The notes beneath the pieces were generated by a model. The model had not been told where the DNA came from. It searched no databases and was given only the letters and a program-made list of their open reading frames with translations. DNA of 64,000 nucleotides from Dichetophora obliterata (Eukaryota > Arthropoda > Insecta > Diptera > Sciomyzidae), in assembly GCA_963920525.1 (NCBI GenBank), contig OY986436.1, positions 176,921,361 through 176,985,360 on the forward strand, in the 5' to 3' direction. A program made the position numbers and the translations under genes. This document shows positions 1 to 11,469 of this stretch, piece after piece (within the stretch, counting starts at the first letter, position 1; each line of letters starts with the position of its first letter).

Positions 1-99
1 ATTATGAAAATAAATTTTGAAAGAAATTTGACATTAAAATCAGTTGGATTTTTTATTTTGTGCCAAAGAAAAGCAGAACAATTTTCTTCTGGCCCAGAG

Positions 100-545
100 C
101 AGTAAAGTTTTAGTATTTTCAGTATTTAAATATCTGTTAATTACAAACACAAAGTATTTAAAAAATAAGTACCAAATACAAGTACTAGGTATTTTTATTT
201 GTACTTAAATTTTTCAAATACAAATACTTTCACTTACCAATTCTTTTCTCAAATACTGTAAATACTTTCGAATACTGTAATTACTTTAAATACTTTCATA
301 TACTGTAAATACTTTAAAATTTTGTAAATACTTAATTATAATTTGTAATACTTAAATATAATGCTAGGTATTAATATACCTATACTAGGTAACTAAATAC
401 TAGGTATTTGTATTTGCACTTAAATTGTTCATATACAAATACTTTCAATTGCCAATTCTTTTCTCAAATACTGTAAATACTTTCGAATACTGGTTATTAC
501 TTCAAATAATTTCAAATAATATATAAATACTTTAAATTTTTTAAA
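100..545. repeat. Subterminal AT-rich repeat with internal duplication
   Basis: Reiterated variants of aaatactgtaaatactttcg fill the left end of the hAT element. A segment of about 95 bp (about 183-280) recurs at about 398-490, starting ctaggtatttttatttg versus ctaggtatttgtatttg. An inverted version lies at 2790-2990. Such subterminal repeats are usual transposase-binding or structural sequences in hAT elements; that role is inferred here. Confidence 0.6.
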
Positions 546-1260
546 TACTACATGCAGATTTTGGAATTCATTCTTTTAAATTTTATGGCTGCTAATCATA
601 TGACATTTCAAAGCAGTAGGCTATTTATAGATCACCGCCATCAACTCTACCAAGGTTGCCATCTGTTCTAGTTGCTTCTTATTTATATCAATATTCATTG
701 GTGTCGACAGTTTTTGGAAATGCACCATAGAAATGAAACGAGTTTTTTACTAATTGATCGATTTCGGTCAAAGTCATGTGTAATTGAACATTTGGTTGTG
801 AAAATAGCCACTTTTCAGTTAAAACACTAGCTTCTGGCGAAGCAAAAAACTCGTTTCATTTCTATGGTGCATTTCGACAAACTATCGAACACTAATGAAT
901 ATTGAAATAAATAAAGAAGCAACTAGAACAGATGGTAACCTTGATAGAGTTGATTGCGGTGATCTATAAATAGCCTTCTGCTTTGAAATGTCATATGATA
1001 AGCAGCCATATAATTCAAAAGAATGAATTCCAAAATCTGCGCCCTCATATACTAGTTTAAACAGTGAGTTGATCACAGCTTAATCACTCAAAGACTACTG
1101 AAGAGGAAAGTGTAGCGATTTCCGAAACAGACTGTCCAATCAGCTTAGTGATTTGACTCTATACAGAGTTGTTGTTGTTGTTGTTGCCTTCTTTAAAACA
1201 ACTTACTTGATCTAAAGCTCACAATTTAATTCATGTAATAATTTCATAGATCATAAAACT
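545..1260. repeat. Foldback (palindromic) repeat, copy A
   Basis: Two arms of about 195 bp, 551-748 and 850-1043, are inverted copies of each other with roughly nine in ten bases matching. Both contain tttatagatcaccgc, agatgg-aacc and caccatagaaatgaaacgag. About 100 bp lies between them. Outside the right arm come the stretch cacagcttaatcactcaaag, a (GTT)n run and taattcatgtaataattt. The same modules recur near 36770-39470 (copy B), so this is a dispersed family. The open reading frame across 882-1076 is just the arm and is not a gene. Confidence 0.7.
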
Positions 1261-2084
1261 AATTTATTTTGTAAATACTTCAAATACTGTTAATACTTTA
1301 AATAAGTAAATTAAAAATTATAAGTTTGTACCAAACAAGTATGAAATAAAAAAATAGTCTTAATGAAAATTGGTTTGGTGAAGTTGACCTAGTTTGTCGA
1401 GCAACCACCCTGTCAAGCCAGGATTTCACCGGCTTCAGGAAGACAGAACGATATATATTATATATATACCTATTGGAGTGGTGTTTTATTGGGTATGAGA
1501 TCTTGTTTGTCACACGACTCTACCGTATACAAAAATTGTTGCTAACTTGACCTTGTTTGTCGTGAAAACGCAACCCTGCTTTGCTGTCTGATATTATCGA
1601 TTTTGACTTAACTTTTTTTTTGTTATTTTTTATACTTTAATAAAATTATATACTTAAGCAATTTATTAAAACTTTTTAATTTGTTAATAATACATGATTT
1701 CAATCAAAATCATACTTTATATTTTTGAATTGTATTAAATATCTTATTTTATAATTTTAAATTTGCTATAAAACCTGTTAAGGTTTAGCAATCAAGTAAA
1801 TAAATAAATAAAGATGATGCAATGGCACATGAAGCCAAAAATGTTATATTTTCTGTTTTTTATAACATAATGCAAGTAAATGACAAAAAATGTAACAGTA
1901 AGTTATTTGCACTATCCATAAAAGGAATCCTATATTTCAAAGCGTCCTGTAAATAAGTAAATAGGATAAGTAGATATAATATATCAAGTTAAAGATATGT
2001 ATATATCATTACATTTGTATATAAATGCAAATTTTGCCTTCATTAGAAGTAACTTTTCGAAAACAGACTTACATACGAAAAAAG

Positions 2085-2870
2085 ACACTCAACAGGAGCT
2101 GACGAAGTCAATGGGGTACTTATCAAGGACTTCCAAATATGCTCTTTTATCATTAAGGTACATATAGAAAATATTGAATACCGAACTGGAATAATAAGTT
2201 GCTTCCGGTGTAACTAAATTTGGAATGTTTGGCTCCAGCTGTTCTTCTAGCGCTTTGCACAGATCTTCTAATTAAAAAATAATATACACAAAAACCATAC
2301 AACAAAAAAAAAATGAATTTTATCAATATCATTTAAGCCGAGTAATTTTTCTAATTATTATTTTATGTATATCTTCGGAACCTGGATATTTGGTGAAATT
2401 TTGGAAAGTGCATTTAACCACCTAAATTTTATTTTAGGGCATAGCACCGATGCTAATATAGCATCATTTGCAGTGAAAAGAAACACTGAAACCGCCTTCT
2501 CAAATGTACTTCTAATTTTAATGCTACCATCTTGAGGTAGGATTAAACGTCCATACAATAAGTTTTCTTACTTTTGATCGCAATCGAGTGTCGCAGCAAT
2601 TGGTGTTATTATAAAGCGGTTTGACTCAATATTGAATATCGGTAGCTGAAAATTTTTCCTTTGTGTTGTAGACCAAGTCTGTCGCACAGTTCATCAAGCT
2701 TGTTTTTGTATGTTGAAAGCAGCGAAACAGCATCAAAAGTCGAATTCCGTCTAGTTACTATGGCACAAGCTCCGAATTGTAATCGAAAATATTTACAGTA
2801 TTTGAAGTATTTACAGTATTTGAAAGTGTATGTAGTATTTACAGTATTTGAGAAAAGAATTGGTAATTGA
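2085..2870 (-). pseudogene. hAT transposase remnant
   Basis: Three disjoint minus-strand stretches read as hAT transposase. 2660-2790 contains TRRNSTFDAVSLL, the RW-NST-D motif of the RNase H-like core. 2358-2558 contains ASVLCPKIKFRWL, the L-P-F-RWL motif ahead of the C-terminal region. 2085-2280 reads LEDLCKALEEQLEPN followed by a Y-D-K-YP stretch. Frameshifts and stops separate them and the N-terminal BED finger is not visible. The gene sits inside the hAT TIRs and so belongs to that element. Family assignment within hAT is not attempted. Confidence 0.65.
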
Positions 2871-2995
2871 AAGTATATGAATTTGAGCAATTTAAGCACT
2901 AATACAAATTCGTTTTATTTAAATACATTACTTGTTTTTTAATACATGGTATTTTTAAATTGTATTTGTATTTATACTTGAAATTTACAGCTCTG

Positions 2996-3740
2996 TTTTG
3001 GCCTATGTTATAAAAGAAAATCAATCGGACAAAATCAAATTTTATTTTGTTTTATTTTTTTATGGTTTTAATGATAATAATATCAAGATGATTTAAAAAA
3101 AACGAAGATCTAAGGGGTTCAAAAACCTTCAAGGTATTAAAAAAAAAAAAATCAAATTTGTGTCAAACAGAAGCAAAACAATTTTTCTTTGTACAAGCTT
3201 TCAAAACGTAAGTAGCGCAGGTAAAAATGAAATTAATGCTTTTTTCATCTTTTTAGGACCTAAATGATTGAAATATTACCTCAAAACACAACTGTATTTT
3301 TAATTTAGCCTAGCCATTGAAAGGGTTAAGTAAGAAACACAAATAGCTAGCAAAAAAAAATGAAAGAAAAAGGAATTAATTTATTTTGGAAAAAGCAAAA
3401 AATAGAAGCCGAATATATGAAGCATCAATTACCTTGTAATGACCACTACTTCCGACTATATTACCTTACTATGCATAAAAGGCCTTACATTTAACATTGA
3501 ATGAGACAGGAGGTAAGTGATCGCCTCCCTTCAGCATTACCTAGAAGTTATGGAGTAACATACTACTTGTATTAAGTTATAAAAATCACTGCATTACTTT
3601 TCCTTGTATGCTACATTACAGGTAATGAGGTATGAGTTAATTACTTCTGCTATATGCAGACTCATTACTTTTTGAAAAAGTAATGCTTCCTTACCTGGGT
3701 ATCTTTTAATCCATTTACTTCCACGGAGATATAATTTTGG
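2996..3740. other. Unassigned AT-rich stretch with short palindromes
   Basis: No coding sequence is recognisable. The stretch has long A runs (3140-3150) and, from about 3430, several TTACC/GGTAAT words that pair with each other. One is a near-perfect hairpin, cattactttttgaaaaagta at 3663-3682. It may be the wreck of a MITE, but I cannot define ends. Confidence 0.35.
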
Positions 3741-4439
3741 CTCTTTTTGGAGCTTCCTGGCTGAATGGATACATAAAAAAATGTCGCAAGCAAAGTAATA
3801 TTGTTCACTGTTTTCAGATTACAAGGATTTAAACAAATTTATTCAGAAAAATATAAGGATACATTTCAAACCATAGATAAAGGCTGTGATATATACAGGC
3901 TCTAAAACAAACTAGGTCGCATTGGCCACTCATATTAATATATGCAAACCGTTCAATCGTAGTGGAAATACTTAGAAATAAGATCAAGTCCATTGAGATC
4001 ATTGTGTTGCGTTTGCATACAACCCAGGGTAAAGATGTTACATCCGTTTGGAGAGCATGATCAAAATCATTGGCGGCACCGTAGATAATCTAGAATTTTA
4101 TGTTTAATTGAGCTGAATTCAATTAAAAATATTATTTTCTCAGTGGTTTGTTTTGCAAGTAATTAGTTCTACAAAAGTTCATATAAAGTAGCTCAAAAGA
4201 TCTTCTAGAACGAAGAGGAACATTAAAGTATATTTTACTCAGTAAGAAGGGACTGTTAACATATCCAACTAAAAGTTTTATAATCCAACTAATATTTAGC
4301 ATAGTTCTCCGATTCTTCCAAGAAGGAAGATTTACAAGCTGTAGTCGATAGTCATAAGGTGGTAATTAAAAATAGGTATCCATTTGCACATTGCGTAAGC
4401 AGAACAGGAGAAACTTTTTTTGAGCAGATTCAATATCGT

Positions 4440-5484
4440 CAATATAACACCGATATCGCGGGCACCAAATAACTGATGCATATTCTAAAATGGGTCTACT
4501 AGCGATGTGAATAAAGTTTTGGTTATAAAAGGGTCGTTAAACTCCTTTGACCATCGTTTTATAAACCCGAGAGTACTATTTGCTCTGCTTATAAGTGTGG
4601 GGATCCAGTAACTATGGTCAAGATCATCATAGTTCATAAGATCATAGAAAATATCTAAAGACTCTAGTAAATAGTCACCAATTTAATAATTATTTCTTAA
4701 TGGTTGCTTACAAGAGAAAGTCATGTGTTTGCTTCATGTTGAGCGTCATGTAGTTAATTTTACACCAGTAACAAAGCTGGCCAAGATCAGTTTGCAATAA
4801 CAAAGCTTCATGTTCATTTTTATATGAAAGAAAAAGTTTAACATTTTTATATGAAATAAAATATCCCTATGCATAATAACAAATGGTGGATCATTAATAT
4901 AAAGTAAAAATAATAGAGGCTCAAATACGTTTCTATGAGGAACACCAGATGTAACAGGAAACTCGTAAGACTTTTTGAGTTTAAATATTACACTTCGAGT
5001 TCTTTTGAATAAGTATGATTGAATCCATCTGACCAGCTGTGTTGGTAATCCAAAAAGAAACAATTTTAGAGTTAAAAGATTATGCGTTACAACATCTAAA
5101 GCTTTAATAAAGTCTGTATAATTAACATCTGTTTGTTGTCCTTTATCGAAATTCTCAATAGTTTTAAATTACAATCGCATCGAAAAGTTTAGGTAGGGCA
5201 CTTAACTTTGCAATTCCACGATAGTTGTCGATCAAAGACCTGTTACCAGATTTATTAAGCGGAATTATAAATAAAGATTTCCAAGTAGTTGGAAAATAGC
5301 TAGTTTTTAATGATGAAGTAAAAGGCAAAGTGATTGGCATTACAACAAGATCATCGCAACAATATTTCAGTATGCATGAAGTTATGTTGTCAGGACCACT
5401 TTTATAAGATATCTGTATATTTTTTAAGCATATTGTGACTGTGTTAATACCAGTTATTGGGGAACAAATATTTTTAGATTGCAC
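4440..5484 (-). pseudogene. LINE reverse transcriptase remnant
   Basis: 5164-5484 reads SGPDNITSCILK, then WKSLFIIPLNKSG and NYRGIAKLSALPKLF, the RT0-RT2 motifs of jockey-like elements. 4746-5063 reads WIQSYLFKRTRS and YEFPVTSGVPHRNV-FEPLLF, where family members have GVPQGS-LGPLLF. 4440-4640 reads SRANSTLGFIKRWSKEF and the thumb region. The FADD/YADD box is not in a clean frame. Several stops and frameshifts mean no function. Confidence 0.7.
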
Positions 5485-6117
5485 ATTTAAGAGACGTCAG
5501 CACTACCAAATTAAACAAATGTGTACATAGTCTTAAAAAAAATCAGCAAACAGGTTACATATAGTAAAACCATTATCTGACTCAAATGTTTTATATATCA
5601 TAAAAGTCATATAAAGGAATAATATGATTCTGAATAGATTTATTTACGAAATTTAGAGCAATTTCTAAATTTCTAAATCGTTGTAGTTTGCGATTGGATT
5701 AGAACTAAATCTAACTTAACTATTAGATTAAAACTAAAGCAGTGGCAGTCAAAATATATAAAACTTAAGCAGTCAAAATATATAAGATCTAATCAATGAT
5801 TTTTATTAAAGTGACAGTTTATCTGAAAAAGTCCTTGACTTGAAAGTTTATTTAAAAAGTAGTTCTCGGATGAACATTCTAAAGAAGGCAAAAATGTTGC
5901 AGGATTTACAGTACAGCAGTTCCAGGGGACATTTTGAAGGTTTAAGTTATCCGTTATTATAATGTGGTCCTGAGACTGTAGTTGTAAGCAGACTTCATTT
6001 ATCGAAACCAAATGTTTGATATAAACCTCTACATTGGAAACAACAGGAATATATTTACATGTTTCGTAAAGACTCGTAAAGACACGAACACTACAAAATT
6101 CAATATCTAACGCCTCA

Positions 6118-7787
6118 CACGGAAAAATATAATTCATAAACTTTTAATGAAAGTTGTTCATTAAATTTTTCTTGACCATTTTATAAATACAGTACGACCT
6201 CGCTCAACGCAACCAATTAAATTCAAGCCAATTGCGAAATCTGAGGTTATTGCAAAAACAGAGGAAAAATTTTATATTGGCCAATAGACCTATTTCCAAA
6301 AAAATATGCATTTTCTACACATTCTAATTAAAGTGAATCGAAAAATTTTTGTTCAGAAACATAATTTCATTTTATTCAATTTATTTTTTTAAAAATTGGG
6401 AAATTTTGGTCTGCACTTTGTTGCAATTTATACTTTGCGTACAATTTGGGTGTTGAGATTATCGAGGAGTTGCGTGTAGCGAGGGTTGCGTTGAGCGAGG
6501 TCGTACTGTATATTCATTATTTTGAATGGTTTTTTCTTTAACTTAAAGAACATTTTCATTAAAGTTTATGAAGGAGCTCACAAATTTTAATGAAAGCAAT
6601 TCATAAATATTTCTTCAGAGCAACTCTGAATTATGAATTTATGAATAAGTTAATGAACGGTCTTCAATAAAATTGCGGAAAAATTTCGTCGTCTAACGGA
6701 ACATTGCTTGATTGTAGCGGTGGGTAACTTCATTTTTGTTTGTGAAAAGTAAAAAGTTAAAAGTGCTTAGATATAATTTAAAGATTAATAAAAGTCTATT
6801 TACCAGTGATTAAAAAATTTAACGTAAAGAATAAAAAATATTTTGAGCTTTGTGCAAAAAAGAATACAAAAATATAGATATCTTTGTAGAATATATAAAA
6901 AAAACTGTATTTTATTTCTAAAAAGGACACGTTGCGTTGTTCAATTTTTTGCACAATTGTTTGGTGGTGCTAATATTTATAAAAGATATCTTAAAGGAAA
7001 GCATTCTGATTTAGAGTCTTATAAAACAAAAACTATTGGCAAATGCTTGCAGCAATCAAAAAAAAAAAAAATGAATCGCTAGCGCTCCGAACTGTGCAGC
7101 CGACGACTGTGTTGCCAACGAGTGTATTACCAACGAATCCGATCGCATTGCTAGCGCAGACGAGTCAGTCAATTTTTGCTTGAAATACTTCTTAATTTTG
7201 CGAATCAATTTCTTCCTTAAATACTTTAATTATTTTCATTTTATGTAATAAAATAACACTTATTATTTGACATTTTTACTCAAGACTGTAAACATATTAA
7301 TAGAATAATTGAAATGTATAAAATATACACTTTTGGATATTAAAACAATACATTTTCATTTAAATTTATTAGGTTAAGTGTGTAAATATTCCACCATTTC
7401 TTTCAACAATTTCATAAATAAAAAATTTACTGAAATTTCCATTAAAATTTAATAAAATTTTAATTAACTTTTTCATTAATTTTCTGACCTTTTCATTAAT
7501 TTTAATGAAATTATTCATTAAATTTTTTGAACTTTTACATTAGTTTAATGAAATTCTTCATTAAATTTTAACGTACATATTCATAAAGTTTTATGATTTT
7601 TTCATTTATTTTAATGATTTTTTTCATTAAGATTTAATGAAATTTTTCATTGAATTATACGTAATCATTAATATTGTTCATTAAATTTCAAGTTTCTGAA
7701 ACCGTTCCTTAAATTTTAACAAACGAGTGCATTCGTTCAAATATAACGCACAAAATCACTAATTTTATGCACATTTTCCGTTCCGTG
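6118..7787. mobile_element. CAC-ended TIR element, non-autonomous, TTCATTAAA-rich
   Basis: Ends are CACGGAAAAATATAATTCAT on the left and, read inward from the right, CACGGAACGGAAAATGTGCA. Flanks are CA at 6116-6117 and 7788-7789. Removing the element and one CA restores the LINE endonuclease frame, which fixes the boundary and a 2-bp target duplication. The body carries many copies of TTCATTAAA/TTTAATGAA (6137-6180, 6570-6650, 7440-7700). No transposase is visible; the small open frame at 6843-7082 has low-complexity composition and no recognisable domain. CAC ends, 2-bp duplications and reiterated subterminal words suggest a CACTA/CMC-like family, but this is inference. Confidence 0.6.
6190..6508. 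mobile_element. pogo/Tc1-like MITE with TA duplication
   Basis: A 319-bp element with perfect 25-bp terminal inverted repeats starting CAGTACGACCTCGCTCAACG, flanked by TA (6188-6189 and 6509-6510). No open reading frame. CAGTA starts with TA duplications are usual for pogo-like non-autonomous elements. It sits within the CAC-ended element and so inserted later. Confidence 0.85.
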
Positions 7788-8062
7788 CAGGAGTTATTAT
7801 TTCTTGTGAGAAGTGAGAAAACCTGACCACAATAAAAACACCACCACCTTAACAAAAACTAACAGCAATTGAGCTTGTAACTTTGCGATATATATTAAAA
7901 TTATTAGACATTATTTCCGTGTTAAGGATGTTAGGTTTAAGCCAAGTCTCAATGAAAACAATAACATCAAAGTGAAGATTTTGGCTACCAAACTCTTAAT
8001 TTAGTATTTAATACCCGAACATTTTGGAATAAGATGATTAACTGAAAGCATCTAGGAATATA

Positions 8063-8290
8063 TTAATGAAACAATGTTTTGTCTGGCCAAAACCTTGGTT
8101 CCATTAATTTATCAAAGTTATCACCAGGCAAAAATATTTTAAAAGAAGATGTAATACGCTCGTAATAAAATTTGGATTTGTAAACTGAAATATTCCTGTT
8201 AACAAGATTCAACTTAGAGTTTATATAATATAAAACGTCTTCTTCGGATGTGTCAACAGCAAAACGTGAAATAAATATAGATGTTGCAGG
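8063..8290 (-). pseudogene. LINE ORF1 C-terminal fragment
   Basis: The translation reads SIFISRFAVDTSEEDV, YYINSKLNLVNRN and SSFKIFLPGDNFDKL followed by PRFWPDKTL. This is the conserved C-terminal module of ORF1 proteins in jockey/CR1-like LINEs, in my recollection of that family. It lies directly 5' of the endonuclease remnant, as expected for ORF1. The upstream part of the same open frame (8291-8560) belongs to a different, plus-strand LINE 3' fragment and is not ORF1. Confidence 0.55.
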
Positions 8291-8324
8291 CTGAGATCTT
8301 GGTGATCTGTAAGTAAGAAAACAG

Positions 8325-8592
8325 TAAGAGACCCTGGAGCACCTACTATGCACATGCCCCGCCCTACTTAGATCGAGACTTAAATACCTAGGCTCATCGA
8401 CGTTCCCGTCGCTTAAAGATGTAGCCAAAGTATCTCTGGAATCCCTCCTAAGGTTTGCGAATTCAACGCAAATCTTTAAAGACTTTAAATAAACACAAAG
8501 TTTCCTTTTGTTCGCTACCGGTACCATTAAGGACCTGAATTGGTCTATGTGAGCCTTCACGAAGGCATCCGGATTAACCTAACCTAACCTAA
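8325..8592 (+). mobile_element. 5'-truncated LINE 3' end with TAACC tail
   Basis: About 260 bp (from gagaccctggagcacc to the tail ggattaacctaacctaacct) matches, in the opposite orientation, the 3' end of the LINE fragment at 13503-13680. Shared words include tcgcttaaagatgtagc / tcttttagtgacag, ggaatccctcctaag and ggcatccggattaacctaac. The tail is a short TAACC repeat. It abuts the 5'-truncated LINE at 8290. Confidence 0.6.
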
Positions 8593-10056
8593 GTTATGTA
8601 CAAGGTTTTAAAGCTATATTGACCTTCTAATACAAGTAAATTCTACCAAAAAGAAAAAAAGAAAACAAATTCAAAAATTCTTGCTCAAAAATTACAATTT
8701 TCTTTTAGTTAAAACTGTTATAAAACATCTTTTATTTGTACTTTGACACTTTTTAAAATATTTTAATTTGCCTTTTTTAAAGTTTCCAAAGATAAATATC
8801 TTTGCAAAACGTGATATAGCACAATACTTCTTTATCAACACTTTTGAATCTATTATTGAAAATTCACTTTTCCGTGAATAAAGGGATCGCATACAATAAA
8901 TAAATTCACAAATTAAAATGCGTACGGGAACAAGTATGCAAAAAGGGTTAAGTGTGTGACCTGCAAGCCAAAGAAAAGTTGTCACGTAAAAATTGAGACA
9001 TTTACCGTTCGGTATAGGCATAAATCATGTAGGTCCAGTTCATGATCATTTGTGTACCTACTTACATTCAATAACACGTACAACACACTTGATCTTAAGA
9101 AACTCTGTAGAATTTCTTTCGAGTAGTACCCAACAATTTTATATTTCAAAGACGGAAAGAGTGATCAAGTTTGGTTCATTACTCGGAAGTTTGACATTGA
9201 GAAACTATTTTAAAAATGCTTTTTTAAGTATAAGATACTTATACACACAAAATGTGCTTCCAAATTTAAATCTTTGTATTTCATAAAACTTTTTTATATC
9301 CTAGCTCTTTGCACTGCAGATCAAAATTTAAACTTTTAATATGTAATCCCATTTCAAAACAAACTCAGCACTCTTTTTTTAAAAGAAAAGTTGTATAAGT
9401 TTTTCACTAATCAGGAAATACCTAATGAGCACATAATACTGAGTGTAAAAAATTATTATCATTAAATTTTATGGAATTTTTTACTTGATCAACTCTCAAA
9501 TTGAAGGTAATGTAATTACAAAAGCATTTCGTTATTCAAGCTAAGCGGCTTTTATGTTTTTTTTACAACATTTGTATGCTGCTTCTCATTTTAATTAAGG
9601 AAATTAATTTAATCCGCGCTTGCTTCCTGTGCTCATTATGTTTCCGGCATTAAAGGAACAAAAACAAATCTGCAAACCTTCAAAATAATGTTTTGCACAT
9701 GAATAAGTTTTGCAACGCTTGAAACAGCAGAACTTCATTATATTTTTAAGCTTTCGCACATTTGTTTTAGCTCAGCAGCAGTGAAGCTTTTTTCGATTAC
9801 TTTCTATAATTCTTAAGAAAACACAAAAAAACGATGCTACAACCTTAATTCCCGCAATACCCGCGCAAGTACATAAACTATTTCCAAAAATCCTTAAGCG
9901 TCTTTTAAAGCTTAAATGCACAGTGGTTCCGACCTAGAACAAAGGCGGTCATACATTAAAAAAAAAAAAATAGTGAAAGGTACTAAACTGAAATATTGCC
10001 TGGAATAAGATGAAAATGAATAGTGGTCGAGAGTATTATATGCTTAGCTAGTTAAG
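8593..10056. other. Unassigned stretch, no recognisable gene
   Basis: About 1.5 kb of moderately AT-rich sequence. The overlapping frames at 8692-9021 and 9000-9286 on opposite strands show no family motif, and I do not call them genes. No terminal repeats could be paired here. Confidence 0.3.
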
Positions 10057-10058
10057 TA

Positions 10059-10685
10059 CACGGTTAGAAATCTTGGACTAAATTTTAGTCCCACTAAAAT
10101 ATTACTGCATGTTTTTAAACCTTGCGGTTTCAAATTGAAACTTTTAAAATACTAACTCATATTTTAAACTTTTCTGTACTAGAATTGAAACCAAAAGAAA
10201 TATTACAGCATCAATTTTAGCTTTTTGGTTTAAATTTTAGCTTTTTGGTTTCAATTTTAGTTTTTTTGGTTTCAATTTAAGTAAAACTCTGTATTACTTT
10301 TTGTTTTTAATACAAATAATACTAAATTCTAGTACATGTGGATACTAAATTTGGATAGACCCGTAAAAAGTTGGCCTGGCAATGCTACGACTCAATATTA
10401 GGCGACTCGGTTCATAGGTTTGTTTATCGCGCTTTTTATGTATAAGCCAATAGCTCTGTGGTTAGAGTAGTGAGTTTACAAACTCAATGTCGTGTGATCG
10501 AATCTCGCGTTGTTTGTTATTTTTTTTTTAAATATTTGAATCCAAGCTTGTACTAAATTTGAAACCAAAGCTGTATTCAAACCATTTTTTAGTATTTCGT
10601 AAATACTAGATTTGAAACCAAAGCTGGTGTAGACTTATATGTAGTACAGAAAAGTTTCAACTTTAGTACAATATTTCTAACCATG
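10059..10685. mobile_element. TA-flanked TIR element with CAYGGTTAGAAAT ends
   Basis: The left end is CACGGTTAGAAATCTTGGAC and the right end, read inward, is CATGGTTAGAAATATTGTAC; both continue with TAAA. TA lies at 10057-10058 and 10686-10687. The body is built of reiterated words such as ttttggtttcaattttag and gaaaccaaa. No transposase is visible. A tRNA-like A box/B box pair lies at 10451-10504. Ends and duplication resemble the other CAC-ended elements at 6118 and 50010. Confidence 0.65.
10443..10515 (+). other. tRNA-like sequence with Pol III A and B boxes
   Basis: TAGCTCTGTGG at 10451-10461 fits an A box (TRGCNNAGYNGG) and TGATCGAATCT at 10494-10504 approximates a B box (GGTTCGANNCC). 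They are separated by a hairpin gagttt-ac-aaactc that occupies the anticodon-arm position. The loop does not have the normal seven bases and no acceptor stem pairs. I read it as a tRNA pseudogene or tRNA-derived promoter carried by the surrounding TIR element, not a functional tRNA. Confidence 0.45.
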
Positions 10686-11469
10686 TAGCAATTGAAAAAA
10701 AAAACTCAACGCCACTGATATCAATAGCTCAAAACAAGCCAATGTTGGAAAAATTTACCCCCCAATAAAGTAGTTGGGCTCAAGGACTTACTAAACGTTA
10801 CAACAAACCATGCATAAATGTACGTAAACTTAATTACATAATACTTTGTAGTCTACTTTTGAGTTGACCTTTGGAAAAGTTAATATAAAGTTGTACAAAG
10901 GTACTCATGCGATTAAGTGGATCACTTAACATATAATTTGTTTTACTAAATTGTAAATAAATCAAGCTGTTAGCGTTTTTACTGCTTCTACGGTTAGGGT
11001 TAAAATTAATAAGGGAAAGAAGTTCTGGAGAATTGAATACACCAGCTATGAGTTGGTGTAAGTAGACGATATCAACAGATTTCCTTCTCTCACTTTGAGA
11101 TAGCTTTTTTAATAATTTTAAACGATCATCATATGAAGGAAGGTTTAATGTGTCAGTCCAACTTAAGCCTCTCAGAGCAAACCGAACAAAACTTTTTGGA
11201 TTCTTTTTACTCGATCGACATGCACATTGTAATTGGGGACCATACTTGTATACATCTATCAGTATGTATGTTAAACGACAACTTAGAATCCATGCTTATA
11301 CCAAGATCTTTGACGGCAGTTACACGACTTAAAGCACTATCTTTAATTTTGTAATCAAAAATCAAAATGTTCCTTTTGCGAGAAAAAGTCATGGTTTGAC
11401 ATTTATCTGGATTTTAAAACATATTTTTTTTTTAGAACACCAAACCTCAAAGGATTTCAAGTATGACTG

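Larger units (their letters stand above)
95..2995 (-). mobile_element. hAT-type DNA transposon, decayed, about 2.9 kb
   Basis: Both ends carry related terminal inverted repeats beginning CAGAGC: CAGAGCAGTAAAG on the left and, read inward from the right, CAGAGCTGTAAAT. They are flanked by 8-bp near-identical direct repeats (ttctggcc at 87-94, ttttggcc at 2996-3003). An 8-bp target duplication plus a CAG-start TIR is the hAT signature. Subterminal AT-rich repeats of the type aaatactgtaaatacttt occur at both ends in inverted orientation (100-545 and 2790-2990). The interior carries hAT transposase remnants on the minus strand and a foldback repeat inserted near the left end. The element cannot encode an active transposase as it stands. 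Confidence 0.75.
5793..8040 (-). pseudogene. LINE AP-endonuclease remnant, interrupted
   Basis: The N-terminal part at about 8040-7900 reads QNVRVLNTKL and DVIVFIETWLKP across one frameshift, matching N and E residues of the APE-like active site. 7860-7790 reads GGGVFIVVRF. After the insert (6118-7787), 6115-5793 reads ALDIEFCSVRVFT, CKYIPVVSN and HIIITDNLNLQNVPW, the position of the GDFNLP motif; the catalytic D is replaced locally (TDNLN). This is part of the surrounding minus-strand LINE. Confidence 0.65.
3741..8290 (-). mobile_element. Jockey/CR1-like LINE, decayed, split by an insertion
   Basis: Read on the minus strand the order is ORF1 remnant (8290-8063), endonuclease N-terminal part (8040-7788), an inserted TIR element (6118-7787), endonuclease C-terminal part (6115-5793), reverse transcriptase (5484-4746) and RT C-terminal region (about 4650-4380). 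Taking out the insert with one CA dinucleotide joins the endonuclease frames (ITP to EALDIEF). The 5' side ends at about 8290, where another LINE fragment begins, so the 5' end is missing. The exact 3' end is uncertain; 3741 is an estimate. Confidence 0.7.

Noticed and set aside
6843..7082. 79-codon plus-strand frame
   Set aside because: Lys-rich low-complexity text inside a non-autonomous TIR element, with no transposase motif.
8575..8592. Telomeric repeat remnant (CCTAA)n
   Set aside because: It is the tail of a LINE fragment shared with 13503-13512. Three units are too few for telomeric DNA.
10443..10515. Functional tRNA gene
   Set aside because: Only A- and B-box-like words and a central hairpin are present. 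No acceptor stem and an anticodon loop of the wrong size.
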